Assembly: GCF_040276085.1 (NCBI RefSeq)
Contig: NZ_JBELOK010000002.1
Coordinates: forward strand, 1 to 64,000
Direction: 5' to 3'
From: Castellaniella sp040276085
Lineage (GTDB): Bacteria > Pseudomonadota > Gammaproteobacteria > Burkholderiales > Burkholderiaceae_B
DNA length: 64,000 nt
Below, piece by piece: positions 9,729 through 19,800 of the stretch (position 1 is its first letter; each line of letters opens with the position of its first letter). Position numbers and translations under genes: made by a program. The notes under the pieces are model-generated. The model ran no database searches, was not told where the DNA came from, and was given only the letters and a program-made list of their open reading frames with translations.

Positions 9729-10465
9729 GACAGCCTCTGCTCTTGACGGATACGCTTGCGATCTTCAAGGGATGTGAGGCATTTTTGCAGAAAACGGATC
9801 AGCAAAGTTGAGCGCATCACAGCCACCCGAGGCAAGGTAAAGGGGTCATCAAAGCGGCGCACCAGCCCACCGGCGGTGGTGGTGGCAGTTTCGTAGCCGG
9901 CATTACGTACACAGGCGGCCAGCTCGGGCGTGAACTTGCCATAGGGATAACAAAATGCCTTGACCGGCGCGCCTGTGATTTGCTCCAGTGCCTCGCGTGA
10001 ATCGCGGATTTCGTTAAGTGCCAATTCTGGCGACAAACCTGGCAGAACCGGATGATTGAGGGTATGAGACCCCACCTCGTGGCCTGCGTCAAACCATTCT
10101 CTGAGCCCCTGCACATCCATAAGCGCAGCAGCGGGCACCCCTTCGGCATGATCCCAGGTATTGGTCTTGCCCAACATACGCACCACAAAATAATTGGTGG
10201 CATGAAAGCCGCAGTCTTCGAGGACAGGCAAGGCGTGCTCGAGGACGTTTTGATAGCCATCATCAAAGGTCAGGCCAAATACCTTGCCTGTTTTCTTGCC
10301 TTGCAGATAAGGCATCAATTGCGCCATCGACAAACCACGATACCCCAGGCGGCGCAACCAGACCATTTGCCGCCGGAAGTCGCGCGGGTGCACCGTCAGC
10401 CCCCGGTAAGGAGTGCCTTTGGGATTGGGCTCGCCAATCTGGTGATACATCAGGATGGGAATCAT
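9725..10465 (-). CDS. Polysaccharide deacetylase (NodB domain)
   Basis: Carbohydrate esterase 4 family protein, expected to remove N-acetyl groups from a sugar, probably an LPS-core amino sugar given its neighbours. Motifs: MYHQIGEP at the start, metal-binding LTFDDGY, HEVGSHTLNHP (His-x3-His), and FCYPYGKF. The ATG at 10465 gives the usual start MIPILMYH; a GTG 30 bases upstream is also possible. About 246 residues. It lies between a GT2 gene and a GT4 gene, overlapping the latter by four bases. Confidence 0.85.
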   Translation of the reverse strand: MIPILMYHQIGEPNPKGTPYRGLTVHPRDFRRQMVWLRRLGYRGLSMAQLMPYLQGKKTGKVFGLTFDDGYQNVLEHALPVLEDCGFHATNYFVVRMLGKTNTWDHAEGVPAAALMDVQGLREWFDAGHEVGSHTLNHPVLPGLSPELALNEIRDSREALEQITGAPVKAFCYPYGKFTPELAACVRNAGYETATTTAGGLVRRFDDPFTLPRVAVMRSTLLIRFLQKCLTSLEDRKRIRQEQRLS

Positions 10466-10522
10466 GCGCAAATTATAAGAATAAGGGGTTGTCACAATAG
10501 CCGGCCACCGGGCATAAACAGA

Positions 10523-11275
10523 TCAGGACGGCGACTGGCGGCCCAGCCAAAACAGTTTGACATAACGATAGAAACTGCCGGTTGCCGCCATTCCGGCCAG
10601 CACAAGCCCGCGCCAGCCATCGAGAAACCCGCGCCGAAAAAAATAATGGCGAAGGAATGTCCAGAACGCATGCCCAAAGGGGCCCAACAGCGTGGTGCGC
10701 CGCCCCTTGTGGTACGCCTGCAGCGCAGCCTCGGTGGAGTACCGATTGATCTTGTCGATGAATATTTCCAGGCTGGCATAGGGATCATGCAAAAAGTGCC
10801 CAGGCAGTGTGGCAGTTTGCCCAACAACCTGCACGCTTTCATGCACGGCCGCATCTGTAAAACGGCCAGCTTCGCGTCGAAACAGACGCAGCACGTAATC
10901 TGGCCACCAGCCGCTGTGCCAGATGGGTTTGCCGCAAAATTTTGACAGGCGTGCCATCCGGTAAGCATCTGCCTGAGGTGCCTGGATGGCCGCTCGGATC
11001 GCGGCAGCCAGCTCAGGGCTCAGCTGTTCATCCGCATCAATGGATAACACCCAATCACCGGTTGCCAAGGCAAGCGCCCTATTCTTTTGCGGACCAAATC
11101 CGGGCCAATCAGGGCTGCTGTGCACAAGCGCCCCCAGGCGACGTGCAATGTCACACGTGTCATCTGTGCTGCCAGAATCCAGCACGATGATTTCATCGGC
11201 AAAGCTGACCGACTCCAGACACCACGCGATCCGGGCCGCCTCGTTTTTTGTGATGATAATGACAGAAAGGCTCAT
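10523..11275 (-). CDS. Glycosyltransferase family 2 (WaaE/KdtX-type LPS core)
   Basis: GT-A fold enzyme of about 250 residues. It begins MSLSVIIITKNEAARI, then DEIIVLDSGSTDDT and GDWVLSIDADEQLS (metal-binding Asp residues). A C-terminal region with aromatic and basic residues (HAFWTFLRHYFFRRGFLDG) is typical of WaaE/KdtX proteins, which add glucose to heptose I. The ATG at 11275 matches the usual family start; an ATG at 11284 and a TTG at 11296 are in frame and the Shine-Dalgarno does not decide. Confidence 0.85.
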   Translation of the reverse strand: MSLSVIIITKNEAARIAWCLESVSFADEIIVLDSGSTDDTCDIARRLGALVHSSPDWPGFGPQKNRALALATGDWVLSIDADEQLSPELAAAIRAAIQAPQADAYRMARLSKFCGKPIWHSGWWPDYVLRLFRREAGRFTDAAVHESVQVVGQTATLPGHFLHDPYASLEIFIDKINRYSTEAALQAYHKGRRTTLLGPFGHAFWTFLRHYFFRRGFLDGWRGLVLAGMAATGSFYRYVKLFWLGRQSPS

Positions 11276-11310
11276 GAGCGGCATCTTGAATGGCAAGTTG
11301 GCATAAGCGC

Positions 11311-12147
11311 TTAGCCTTTGTAGTGCTGGCTTTTTTTCCAGCGCTTCCAGGCGTTGAAGGGAGGCGCCAGTACCGGGCTGCCGGCCACCTGCACCCGGCG
11401 TCCCAGGGACGCGCCTGTCGTATCACGAACCGCAAAACGGAAAATCGACGCGGGATCCATCCCCGGCCTGTTGCGACCAAAGGCGCGCGTGGTGTACAGA
11501 TACTTGAACCCCAGCTCTTGCGCAATCCTGACGTAATCGGGGTCGAAGTAGCCTTGAGGCCAGCACAAGTGATCAGACACAGAACCCAGACGCTGCTCCA
11601 GCGTCTGCCTGGATTGTGACAGTTCTTCGTGCATATGGGCGTTTTTATCGACCGCCTGTTTATCCCATCGGGTATGGGTGTGGGTATGGGTGTGAAATTC
11701 CATCACTCCCTGCTCAATCAGCGTACCGATTTCAGACCAGCGCAACATCACCTCGTCTGCGGCACCGTGCGCAATGCGTCGTTCACACTCGTGGTGATCG
11801 GGGGTTTCGGGCAATGGGGCACCATCAGACAGACACGGGCGCTGTGGCCCGTCTCCTATCCAGCCCGTGACGATAAACACAGTGGCCCGCATCCCGTAGC
11901 GCCGAAGCAGCGGTGCTGCATAAACCCAATTATCCAGGTAACCATCATCAAACGTCAGCAACACCGCCTTGGAAGGCGCTTGGCCATGGTTTAGAAAATG
12001 GGTGAATTCTGCCGTGCTGAGCGTGTGGTAACCCCGCCGCGATAACCAACGCAACTGATCTTCAAAGTGCTCTGGTGTAGTGGTGATCATGCCGCCCCCT
12101 GGGTGGACATGGTGATACATGAGCACGGGCACAATCTGACGCGTCAT
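11311..12147 (-). CDS. Polysaccharide deacetylase (NodB domain), second copy
   Basis: Second CE4-type deacetylase of the cluster, 278 residues from the ATG at 12147, which overlaps the upstream GT4 stop (ATGA). Motifs: IVPVLMYHHV, LTFDDGYLDNW, a His-rich metal motif EFHTHTHTHTRWD, and LCWPQGYFDPDY. The His-Thr run is encoded by two perfect 12-base repeats. The sequence differs clearly from the 9725-10465 protein, so it is not a recent duplicate. A role in deacetylating an LPS-core hexosamine is inferred from context. Confidence 0.85.
   Translation of the reverse strand: MTRQIVPVLMYHHVHPGGGMITTTPEHFEDQLRWLSRRGYHTLSTAEFTHFLNHGQAPSKAVLLTFDDGYLDNWVYAAPLLRRYGMRATVFIVTGWIGDGPQRPCLSDGAPLPETPDHHECERRIAHGAADEVMLRWSEIGTLIEQGVMEFHTHTHTHTRWDKQAVDKNAHMHEELSQSRQTLEQRLGSVSDHLCWPQGYFDPDYVRIAQELGFKYLYTTRAFGRNRPGMDPASIFRFAVRDTTGASLGRRVQVAGSPVLAPPFNAWKRWKKSQHYKG
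11670..11693. repeat. Perfect 12-bp tandem repeat, two copies, inside deacetylase gene
   Basis: GGGTATGGGTGT is present twice in a row on the plus strand. On the coding (minus) strand it encodes alternating His and Thr within the motif EFHTHTHTHTRWD at the predicted metal site. Being a multiple of three, a change in copy number would lengthen or shorten the His-Thr run without a frameshift. Confidence 0.9.
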
Positions 12148-13247
12148 GATGCATTGATCTCCTGTAGCCAGCGCTGATAGCACTGCTCTGTGCGTTGGCC
12201 CAGGGCGGCGCGCGTAAAGCGGCCATCACCGAGACAGAATTTGCGCCCGGCTTCGCCCATCTGCCGGCGCAGGGCCGGATCGAGAATCAGGCGTTCAATC
12301 GCGGCACTCAAGGCTGGGATATCAAACAAGGGGACCAAAAGGCCTGTTTCGCCCTCGCGCATCATTTCGGGTACGCCCCCCACCCGGGTACCCACCACCG
12401 GCAAGCCTGCCGCCCCCGCTTCAATAAAAACAGCCCCAGCCGCTTCGATATGGGTAGCCAGTGCAAAGATATCAAAGTCTGGCAAGAGGGCCGGCACATC
12501 CATACGGGCCCCCAGCAAATGCACCTTATCCGCTACACCAGCAGCCTGGGCCTGTGAGGCCAACTTTGTGCGAGCGGTCTCGCCGCCACCCACCACGACA
12601 AAGTGCAAGTGTGCATAGCGTTGCAACAAAGGCGCCATGGCCGCCAGCAGCTGTTCATGACCTTTTTCCGCACGCAGGACACCCACGCTACCAACAATCA
12701 GCGCCTGACCATCCAGGCCGAGTTCAGTACGCAAGACGGGCTGAGGCATGGGATCTGGAAAATCCACGGCAGGCGGCACCACGGCCACGTGTTCGGGCTT
12801 GACGCCTCTTTGTATGAGATGCTGACGAACGAACTCGCTAGGTGTAATTACCCGCTTGGGGACACGGGTGTAAGCCAACAGCGACCCCACAGGCTTGGCC
12901 AGATGACGTGTGCGCACCACAAGCGGCACTCCCGCCAGCCGGCCGGCTGCCCCCACCAGCAGCGTCTCACGACGGCTATGGGTGTTGAGCACATCAAACC
13001 GCCCTGCCTTGAGAAAACGCACCAGGCGGGGCAAACCTTTGAGATGGTTCCAGGGCCCATCCATGGCCAGGGTTTCAACTGCAAAGCCGGCTTCACGCAG
13101 CTGGGTAGTCAAGCGGGCGTGAGGCTGGCAAATCGCCTGCACATGATGGCCCCGCGCACGTAATGCGAGCATCAGCCGGTAAATATAACGCTCCTGGCCC
13201 CCAAAACCGGTAGCGGCCTCGGCATGGACAATGCGCAGCGGCCTCAT
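12144..13247 (-). CDS. Glycosyltransferase family 4
   Basis: First gene of the leftward LPS-core operon. The protein begins MRPLRIVHAEAATGFGGQERYIYRL (the GGxE motif of GT4 N-domains) and ends with the GT1-type nucleotide-sugar domain: VGSVGVLRAEKGHEQLLAAM, ALATHIEAAGAVFIEAGAAGLPVV and GGVPEMM. About 367 residues from ATG 13247; a GTG at 13262 would add five residues. The 70 bases up to dnaE hold no clear terminator, so readthrough from dnaE is possible. Confidence 0.85.
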   Translation of the reverse strand: MRPLRIVHAEAATGFGGQERYIYRLMLALRARGHHVQAICQPHARLTTQLREAGFAVETLAMDGPWNHLKGLPRLVRFLKAGRFDVLNTHSRRETLLVGAAGRLAGVPLVVRTRHLAKPVGSLLAYTRVPKRVITPSEFVRQHLIQRGVKPEHVAVVPPAVDFPDPMPQPVLRTELGLDGQALIVGSVGVLRAEKGHEQLLAAMAPLLQRYAHLHFVVVGGGETARTKLASQAQAAGVADKVHLLGARMDVPALLPDFDIFALATHIEAAGAVFIEAGAAGLPVVGTRVGGVPEMMREGETGLLVPLFDIPALSAAIERLILDPALRRQMGEAGRKFCLGDGRFTRAALGQRTEQCYQRWLQEINAS

Positions 13248-13317
13248 CGCTGCGCGCACCACAGCATCAACCTAGCCACCAGAGACATCCACCCTGAAAA
13301 GGCAGCAGGCAACATCT

Positions 13318-16300
13318 TCATCCGTAATTTACCTCGACGTTGTCATAGGAAAGCCACTGTCGGGCACTTGTCAGCAAGGCATCGTCCATGCGGACGCGCC
13401 AGGCATCGCCCAGGCGCAGCAAGCAGGAGAAAGCCGGGTCTTGCAGACGCAGCTCGACGGGCACGCCTGCTTCCGCAGACCGCCAGGGCTCGAGCAATTG
13501 CTGCAGGCTTGCCGGATCAACCGTGGCCGGCACCACCAGCCGTAAGCTGCGGGCACGGGTTTCACGGATGCGCTGCAGATCGTAAAGGTCATCGGCAGAG
13601 ACCCGCAAGCCACCGGAGTATTCGTCGTGGCTGACGCGGCCCTGGATAACCAGCGGCCGATCTTCTTTGAGGCTGTTGCGATATTGCTCGAACAACTCGT
13701 TGAAAATGGCGATCTCGATCTGTGCGCTACCGTCATCCAGCAAGGCATAAAGCATTTTCCCACGACGCGTCATGCGGGGACGCACGGCGGCAAGCACGCC
13801 TGCCAGCCACTGCTGGCCGCGCGCAGGCGCCAGACGCGCCAGCGGCGTAGGGGCCACTCGACGGATCTCATCGCGCCACGCCTCAAAGAGATGGCCACTG
13901 AAATAAAAGCCCAGCGCTGATTTCTCTTCTGTGAGCCGGGTTTGCAGATCCCAGGGCGTTACCCGGGCCAACTCACCCGCCACCAGTTGGTCGGATTCGT
14001 CGGCAAACAAGGAGGCCTGATTGGCATTGCGCTCGGCCTGCTCTGCAGCGTCGATTGCACTACCCAACGTTTCCAGCAAGGCGGCACGGTTTTCTTCGAG
14101 GGTATCGAAGGCGCCGGCACGGATCAGCGCTTCGATGGTGCGCCGGTTGACGGCATGGCGATCCACCCGCGCACAGAAATCAAACAGGCTGGCAAACGGG
14201 CCATTGGCCTGGCGTGCCGCCAGGATGGCTTCGACAGCCGATTGCCCGGTGCCTTTGACTCCGCCCAGACCATAGCGGATGGTGCGCGGCGGTTGACCCT
14301 GTGCGGTGTACGCATCGGCCACCGGGGCAAACCGAAACCCTGAGGCATTGACGTCCGGTGGCAACACTGCAACGCCGTTATCCAGGGCATCCCGCCAAAA
14401 GATCTGCACCTTGTCAGTGTCATCCATGTCCGACAGCATGGTGGCCGCGAGAAACTCGGCGGGATGATAGCGTTTGAGCCAGGCAGTCTGGTAGGAGATC
14501 AGGGCATAGGCTGCAGAGTGACTTTTATTGAAACCGTAGCCGGCAAACTTCTCCATCAGATCGAACAAGTGTGCCGCGAGATCGGCGTCATAGCCTTTCT
14601 TGACCGCGCCTTCCTGGAAGATTGCGCGGTGCTTGGCCATCTCCTCGGCCTTTTTCTTGCCCATGGCCCGGCGCAGCAGATCGGCGCCGCCCAGCGAGTA
14701 TCCGCCGATGATCTGGGAGATCAGCATCACCTGCTCTTGATACACGATCACACCATAGGTGCTTTTCAGGACGGGTTCGAGGTCGGGGTGGAAATAATCG
14801 ACTTCTGCACGGCCATGCTTGCGATTGACAAAATCCACCACCATGCCGGATTCGAGTGGACCTGGCCGAAACAAAGCCAGCAAGGCGATGACGTCTTCGA
14901 AGGTGTTGGGCTGCATGCTTTTCAGCAGCTCTTTCATCCCTCGCGACTCAAGCTGAAACACAGCCGTTGTGTTGGCGGACGACAGCAAAGCGTAGGTTTC
15001 CGCATCATCCAGCGGCAGATCCATGATGTCAAAATCATGCATCTGCGGATTGAATTCACGCACATAGCGCACCGCCCAATCCAGAATCGTCAGGTTACGC
15101 AAGCCCAGGAAGTCGAATTTCACCAGGCCGACGTCTTCGACATCACCTTTGTCGTACTGCGAGACCACGCTTGTTTCACTGCCAGGCTGACAATACAGGG
15201 GGGTGTAATCCGTCAGTTTGCCCCTGGCGATGATCACGCCACCTGCGTGCATGCCGATATTTCGGGTCAGTCCCTCAAGCGGCCGAGCCAGATCAATCAG
15301 CGCCCGGATTTCTTCATCAGAATCGTAACGCTCTTTAAATGCCGGCTCGTTTTCCAGCGTGCGCTCCAGCGACCAGGGGTCTGCCGGATTGAACGGAATC
15401 ATTTTGGAGAGGTTGTCGCAGACGCTGTAGGGCATCTCGAGCACACGCCCGACATCTCGCACCACGGCTTTGGCCCCCAATGTACCAAAAGTGGCGATCT
15501 GGCTGACTGCATCGCGACCATACTTCTCTTTGACGTACTCGATTACCCGCTCGCGGTTGTCCTGACAGAAATCGACGTCAAAGTCGGGCATGGACACGCG
15601 CTCCGGATTGAGAAAGCGCTCGAACAGCAAATCGTATCGCAGCGGATCCAGATCCGTGATCCCGAGGCTGTAGGCCACCAAAGAGCCGGCCCCCGATCCA
15701 CGGCCTGGACCCACAGGCACTCCATGGTGTTTGCCCCAGTTGATGAAGTCCTGAACGATCAAAAAATAACCTGGGAATCCCATGCCAACGATGGTCTGGC
15801 ACTCGCGATCCAGCCGCTCTTGATAGACAGGCATCTGGCGCGTGCGTTCTTGCTCGTCTGGATATAACTGGCGCATCCGGCGCTGCAACCCATCATTGGC
15901 CAGCTGCACCAGGTAATCATCCAGCGTGACGCCATCAGGCGTGGGAAACAGGGGCAGCTCAGGGTGACCCAAAGTAAGCGTGAGGTTACAACGACGGGCA
16001 ATCTGCACCGTGTTGGCCAACGCAGATGGAACATCCGCAAAGCGCCGCGCCATTTCGGCAGAATCCGGCATGTATTGTTCGGCGGTAAACCGCCGGGGGC
16101 GTCGCGAGTTGCCCAGCAGCTCGCCTTCGGCAATGCAGACACGGGCCTCATGGGCCCGGAAATCAGACGGCGCAATGAACTGAATAGGATGCGTGGCTAC
16201 TACCGGCACGTCTGTTTCGGAGGCCAGTTGCAGTGCTGCCTGCACGTAAGCCTCATCACCCTCAAAACCGGCTCGTTGCAGCTCGATGAAATAGCTGTCG

Positions 16301-16797
16301 GGAAAATCCGCAGCCCACTGCCGGGCCAGACGACGGGCTTCATCGGCCCGCCCTGCCCCAAGCGCATGCCCGATGTCTCCGGCCCGACCTCCCGACAAAG
16401 CAATCAGGCCCGCCCGGCCAGACAGCCACTCACGGCTGACCTCGGCCCGCCCGCGCTGGCTGTTTTCTGTCCAGGCACGGCTGAGTAGACCGCATAAATC
16501 CAGGTAGGCCGCATGACTGGTTGCCAGCAGGACAAGCCGAAACGGCTTGTCGGGATCGTCGGGGTTGCCAAGCCAGACATCGGCCCCGGCAATAGGCTTG
16601 ATCCCCGCCTTGCGTGCGGCCTTATAAAACTTGATCCAGCCAAACAGATTGCATAAGTCGGTGAGAGCCAGAGCTGGCTGCCCAAATGACTTGGCTGTTT
16701 TTACTAAATCGGGGATACGCGCAATACCGTCCACCACCGAGAATTCTGAGTGGCTGCGCAAGTGTACAAAAGAGGGAGAAGCAGAAGACATTTTCAT
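13318..16797 (-). CDS. dnaE: DNA polymerase III subunit alpha
   Basis: Catalytic subunit of the replicative polymerase. The 1159-residue length equals that of typical proteobacterial DnaE1. In order: PHP domain (FVHLRSHSEFSVVDG, residues 10-25 on), the polymerase palm with the acidic catalytic motif PDFDVDFCQDNR (about residue 400), GPGRGSGAGSLVAY, fingers with YGVIVYQEQVM and GYGFNKSHSAAYA, the tandem helix-hairpin-helix region (RTIEALIRAGAFD), and an OB fold near residue 1000. It is preceded by hrpA on the same strand, 36 bases away. Confidence 0.97.
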   Translation of the reverse strand: MKMSSASPSFVHLRSHSEFSVVDGIARIPDLVKTAKSFGQPALALTDLCNLFGWIKFYKAARKAGIKPIAGADVWLGNPDDPDKPFRLVLLATSHAAYLDLCGLLSRAWTENSQRGRAEVSREWLSGRAGLIALSGGRAGDIGHALGAGRADEARRLARQWAADFPDSYFIELQRAGFEGDEAYVQAALQLASETDVPVVATHPIQFIAPSDFRAHEARVCIAEGELLGNSRRPRRFTAEQYMPDSAEMARRFADVPSALANTVQIARRCNLTLTLGHPELPLFPTPDGVTLDDYLVQLANDGLQRRMRQLYPDEQERTRQMPVYQERLDRECQTIVGMGFPGYFLIVQDFINWGKHHGVPVGPGRGSGAGSLVAYSLGITDLDPLRYDLLFERFLNPERVSMPDFDVDFCQDNRERVIEYVKEKYGRDAVSQIATFGTLGAKAVVRDVGRVLEMPYSVCDNLSKMIPFNPADPWSLERTLENEPAFKERYDSDEEIRALIDLARPLEGLTRNIGMHAGGVIIARGKLTDYTPLYCQPGSETSVVSQYDKGDVEDVGLVKFDFLGLRNLTILDWAVRYVREFNPQMHDFDIMDLPLDDAETYALLSSANTTAVFQLESRGMKELLKSMQPNTFEDVIALLALFRPGPLESGMVVDFVNRKHGRAEVDYFHPDLEPVLKSTYGVIVYQEQVMLISQIIGGYSLGGADLLRRAMGKKKAEEMAKHRAIFQEGAVKKGYDADLAAHLFDLMEKFAGYGFNKSHSAAYALISYQTAWLKRYHPAEFLAATMLSDMDDTDKVQIFWRDALDNGVAVLPPDVNASGFRFAPVADAYTAQGQPPRTIRYGLGGVKGTGQSAVEAILAARQANGPFASLFDFCARVDRHAVNRRTIEALIRAGAFDTLEENRAALLETLGSAIDAAEQAERNANQASLFADESDQLVAGELARVTPWDLQTRLTEEKSALGFYFSGHLFEAWRDEIRRVAPTPLARLAPARGQQWLAGVLAAVRPRMTRRGKMLYALLDDGSAQIEIAIFNELFEQYRNSLKEDRPLVIQGRVSHDEYSGGLRVSADDLYDLQRIRETRARSLRLVVPATVDPASLQQLLEPWRSAEAGVPVELRLQDPAFSCLLRLGDAWRVRMDDALLTSARQWLSYDNVEVNYG

Positions 16798-16833
16798 GCG
16801 AGGATTGTACTGAAGCCGGGACGCCAGAGGCGC

Positions 16834-19800
16834 CTAGCGCGGCATGGCTTGCCAGGCCTTCTGCAAACGTTTGACGGATACCGGAAACGGCGTGCGCAGC
16901 GCCTGTGCATACAAGGCCACCCGCAATTCCTCGAGCTGCCAGCGAAACGCATCCAGATACGCATCCGGCGCCCCCTTGAGCGCAGTCCGTGCACGTTGCC
17001 AGGGCACCATCAGCGTTGAGAACTCGGCCATCAGCTTGGCGTCCCTGGCGGGATCTTCACGCAGTTTGTCAATCCGCACCTGCGCAGCCTTGAGATAGCG
17101 CGGAAAATGTTTTAACTGCTCTGCAGGCGTATCTTGAATAAATCGCGGGCCCACCAGTGCAAACAGTTGCTGGCGGATATCTTGCTGTGCCTCGGGCCAC
17201 GGCTTGGCTTGAGGCAGTTTTTTCAGCAATTGCGCCCGCTCTTGCAAGATCAGCAAAGTCAGCCGGGCAAGCTCCTGGGCCAACAGTGTCAGCCTGGCCC
17301 GCGCATCCTGGCAGCGCTGATCGAACGCATCGCTGTTTTCGGGCCAGGGCTCGCCCAGACACGACTGGCCGATGGCGGCATCGATCAGTTGGTCGCGCAA
17401 TTCTTGCTGGCTACCCAAATCCATGTACAACATAGCCATACGGGTGAGATCCGGCAGATTTCTTTCCAGGTAACGGACTTGTTCACGCAACGCCAGCCGA
17501 AACAAGCGGCGAAGCCCGGCGGCATGCACACGACGGGCCTGCTGGGGATCATCGAACACATCCAGGTCACACGACTCCCCACGATCACGCAAGGCCGGAT
17601 ATCCGATCAGGGACTGTCCGCCACGACGAATTTCAAGCAGCTCCGGCAAGGGGCCAAACGTCCATGCGGTCAGGCCCTCATGCTCAAGCACCTGCGCTGC
17701 ATCTCGGTCCCGTGCTGCCAATTGTTGAAATGAGGCCTGGGCCTCGCGACCGTGCTCGGCGCGCAACTGATCCAGACTGCGACCACCAGACAACATGCGG
17801 CCATGCTCATCCACCACCTTGAAATTCATGAACAGATGCGCCGGCAAGGTTTCCAGCTTGAAATCCGTGGCTGACACACGTACCTGCTGTTGCTCCCAAA
17901 TATCCTGAATCAGGGCTTCAATCAGACTCATGCCAGGGTCTGCGGCACGCTCGAACCAGCGCTCGTGGAATCCTGCCGCGTAATCCGGCAAAGGCACGCA
18001 CCGCCGACGCAACTTTTGCGGCAGGGATTTAAGTAACAGATGCACTTTGTCCTTCAGCATCCCTGGTACCAGCCACTCACACCGGCCAGCATCCAGCTGA
18101 TTGAGGGCAAACAGGGGTACGGTCAGCGTCATCCCGTCGCGCGGGGACCCTGGTTCAAAGTGATAATCAACCGCCAGGTCGGTGCCTGCCCATGACAGGC
18201 GCCGGGGAAACACTTCGGTTGTTACCCCCGAAGCATCATGCTGCATCAGATCGTTACGGCTCAGCTTCAGGCCTTCGGCCTGCTCGCGCCCCAGTGTACC
18301 CACCCAGGCCTCAAGAGAGACTGCCTGACAAACTTCTGGCGGAATCTGCTGATCGTAAAAGGCATAGATCAATCCATCATCAACCAGGATGTCAGGCCGT
18401 CGGCTCTGGTGTTCGAGGCGCTCGATGGAGGCGATCAGCCGGCGATTATGCGCAATAAATGCAAGCTTGCTATCAATATCGCCCGGTACGAGCGCATCCC
18501 GAATAAAGATTTCGCGTGCAGCCTTGGGATCAATGCGCCCAAAATGCACCCGCCTCCCGGTATACACCGGCAAGCCGTACACAGTGCCACGCTCGTTGGC
18601 AACCACCTGCCCGGCCTTTTTCTCCCACCGGGGATCAGACCAGGCCTTTTTCAACAAATGGACGCCTGCTTTTTCGACCCAGACAGGATCGATCTGCGCC
18701 ACGCAGCGTGCATACAAACGCGTGGTTTCCACCAGTTCGGCGGCCAGCACCCAGCGGCCTGCCTTTTTTTGCAGCGCCGAGCCAGGGTGAATGGCAAACC
18801 GGATGTCTCGCGCCCCCTGATAGAGGTTGGCATCATCAGACTTCATACCGATATTGCCCAGCAACCCCGCCAACAAGGCCAGATGTATCTGCTCCCGGGT
18901 GGCTGGTGTCTGGTTCAGGCGCCAGCCTTGCTCTCGTGCCAGCGTCAGCAGCTGCACATGTGTGTCGTGCCACTCACGCATGCGCACCGGTGACAAAAAT
19001 TTTGCACGCAGTTGCTCGACCAACTTGCGCTGAGAGGCCTTGTGCGCCACCTGATCCCGGTACCACTCCCATAGTTTCAGCCAGGCCAGAAACTCTGACT
19101 GCTTATCCCGAAAAAGCGCGTGCGCCTGATCCGCCGCATCGCGCGCCTGCATGGGCCGATCGCGCGGATCCTGGATCGACAGCGCCGAGGCGATGACGAG
19201 GATTTCAGTCAGGCATTGTTGCTCGTGGGCGGCAAAGATCATCCGCGCAACACGCGGATCAACAGGCAGCTTGGCCAGGGATTTGCCCACTGCGCTGAGA
19301 TGGTTCTGCTCATCCAGCGCACCGAGTTCCTGCAGCAGTTGATAGCCATCGGCAATCGCCCTGCCCGTGGGCGGCTCAACAAACGGAAACGCTTCGACAT
19401 CATCCAACCGCAACGCCTTCATGCGCAAAATAACGGCAGCCAGAGACGAACGCAGGATTTCCGGATCGGTAAACGGCGGACGCTGCGTGAAATCTTCTTC
19501 GGCATACAGGCGGACGCACACCCCTGGACCCAGCCGGCCGCAGCGGCCTGCGCGCTGGTTGGCCGATGCCTGGCTGATGGGTTCTATCCGCAGCTGCTCG
19601 ACCTTGCTGCGCCAGGAATATCGCTTGATCCGGGCCAGGCCGCTATCCACGACATAGCGGATTCCGGGCACTGTGAGAGAGGTTTCCGCCACGTTGGTGG
19701 CCAGCACCACCCGTCTGAGATTGCTGCGTGGGTGAAAGATCTGCTCTTGCTCTGCCCGCGACAATCGCGCATACAGCGGCAGCACCAATACACCGGCCGG

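Noticed and set aside
10052..10945. 297-codon plus-strand frame across the deacetylase and GT2 genes
   Set aside because: It runs antisense through two well-supported genes and has no recognisable motif.
14464..15867. 467-codon open frame on the plus strand inside dnaE
   Set aside because: It is antisense to a dnaE that keeps all domains; the predicted protein is rich in His, Gln and Ile with no domain. It arises from codon bias of the real gene.
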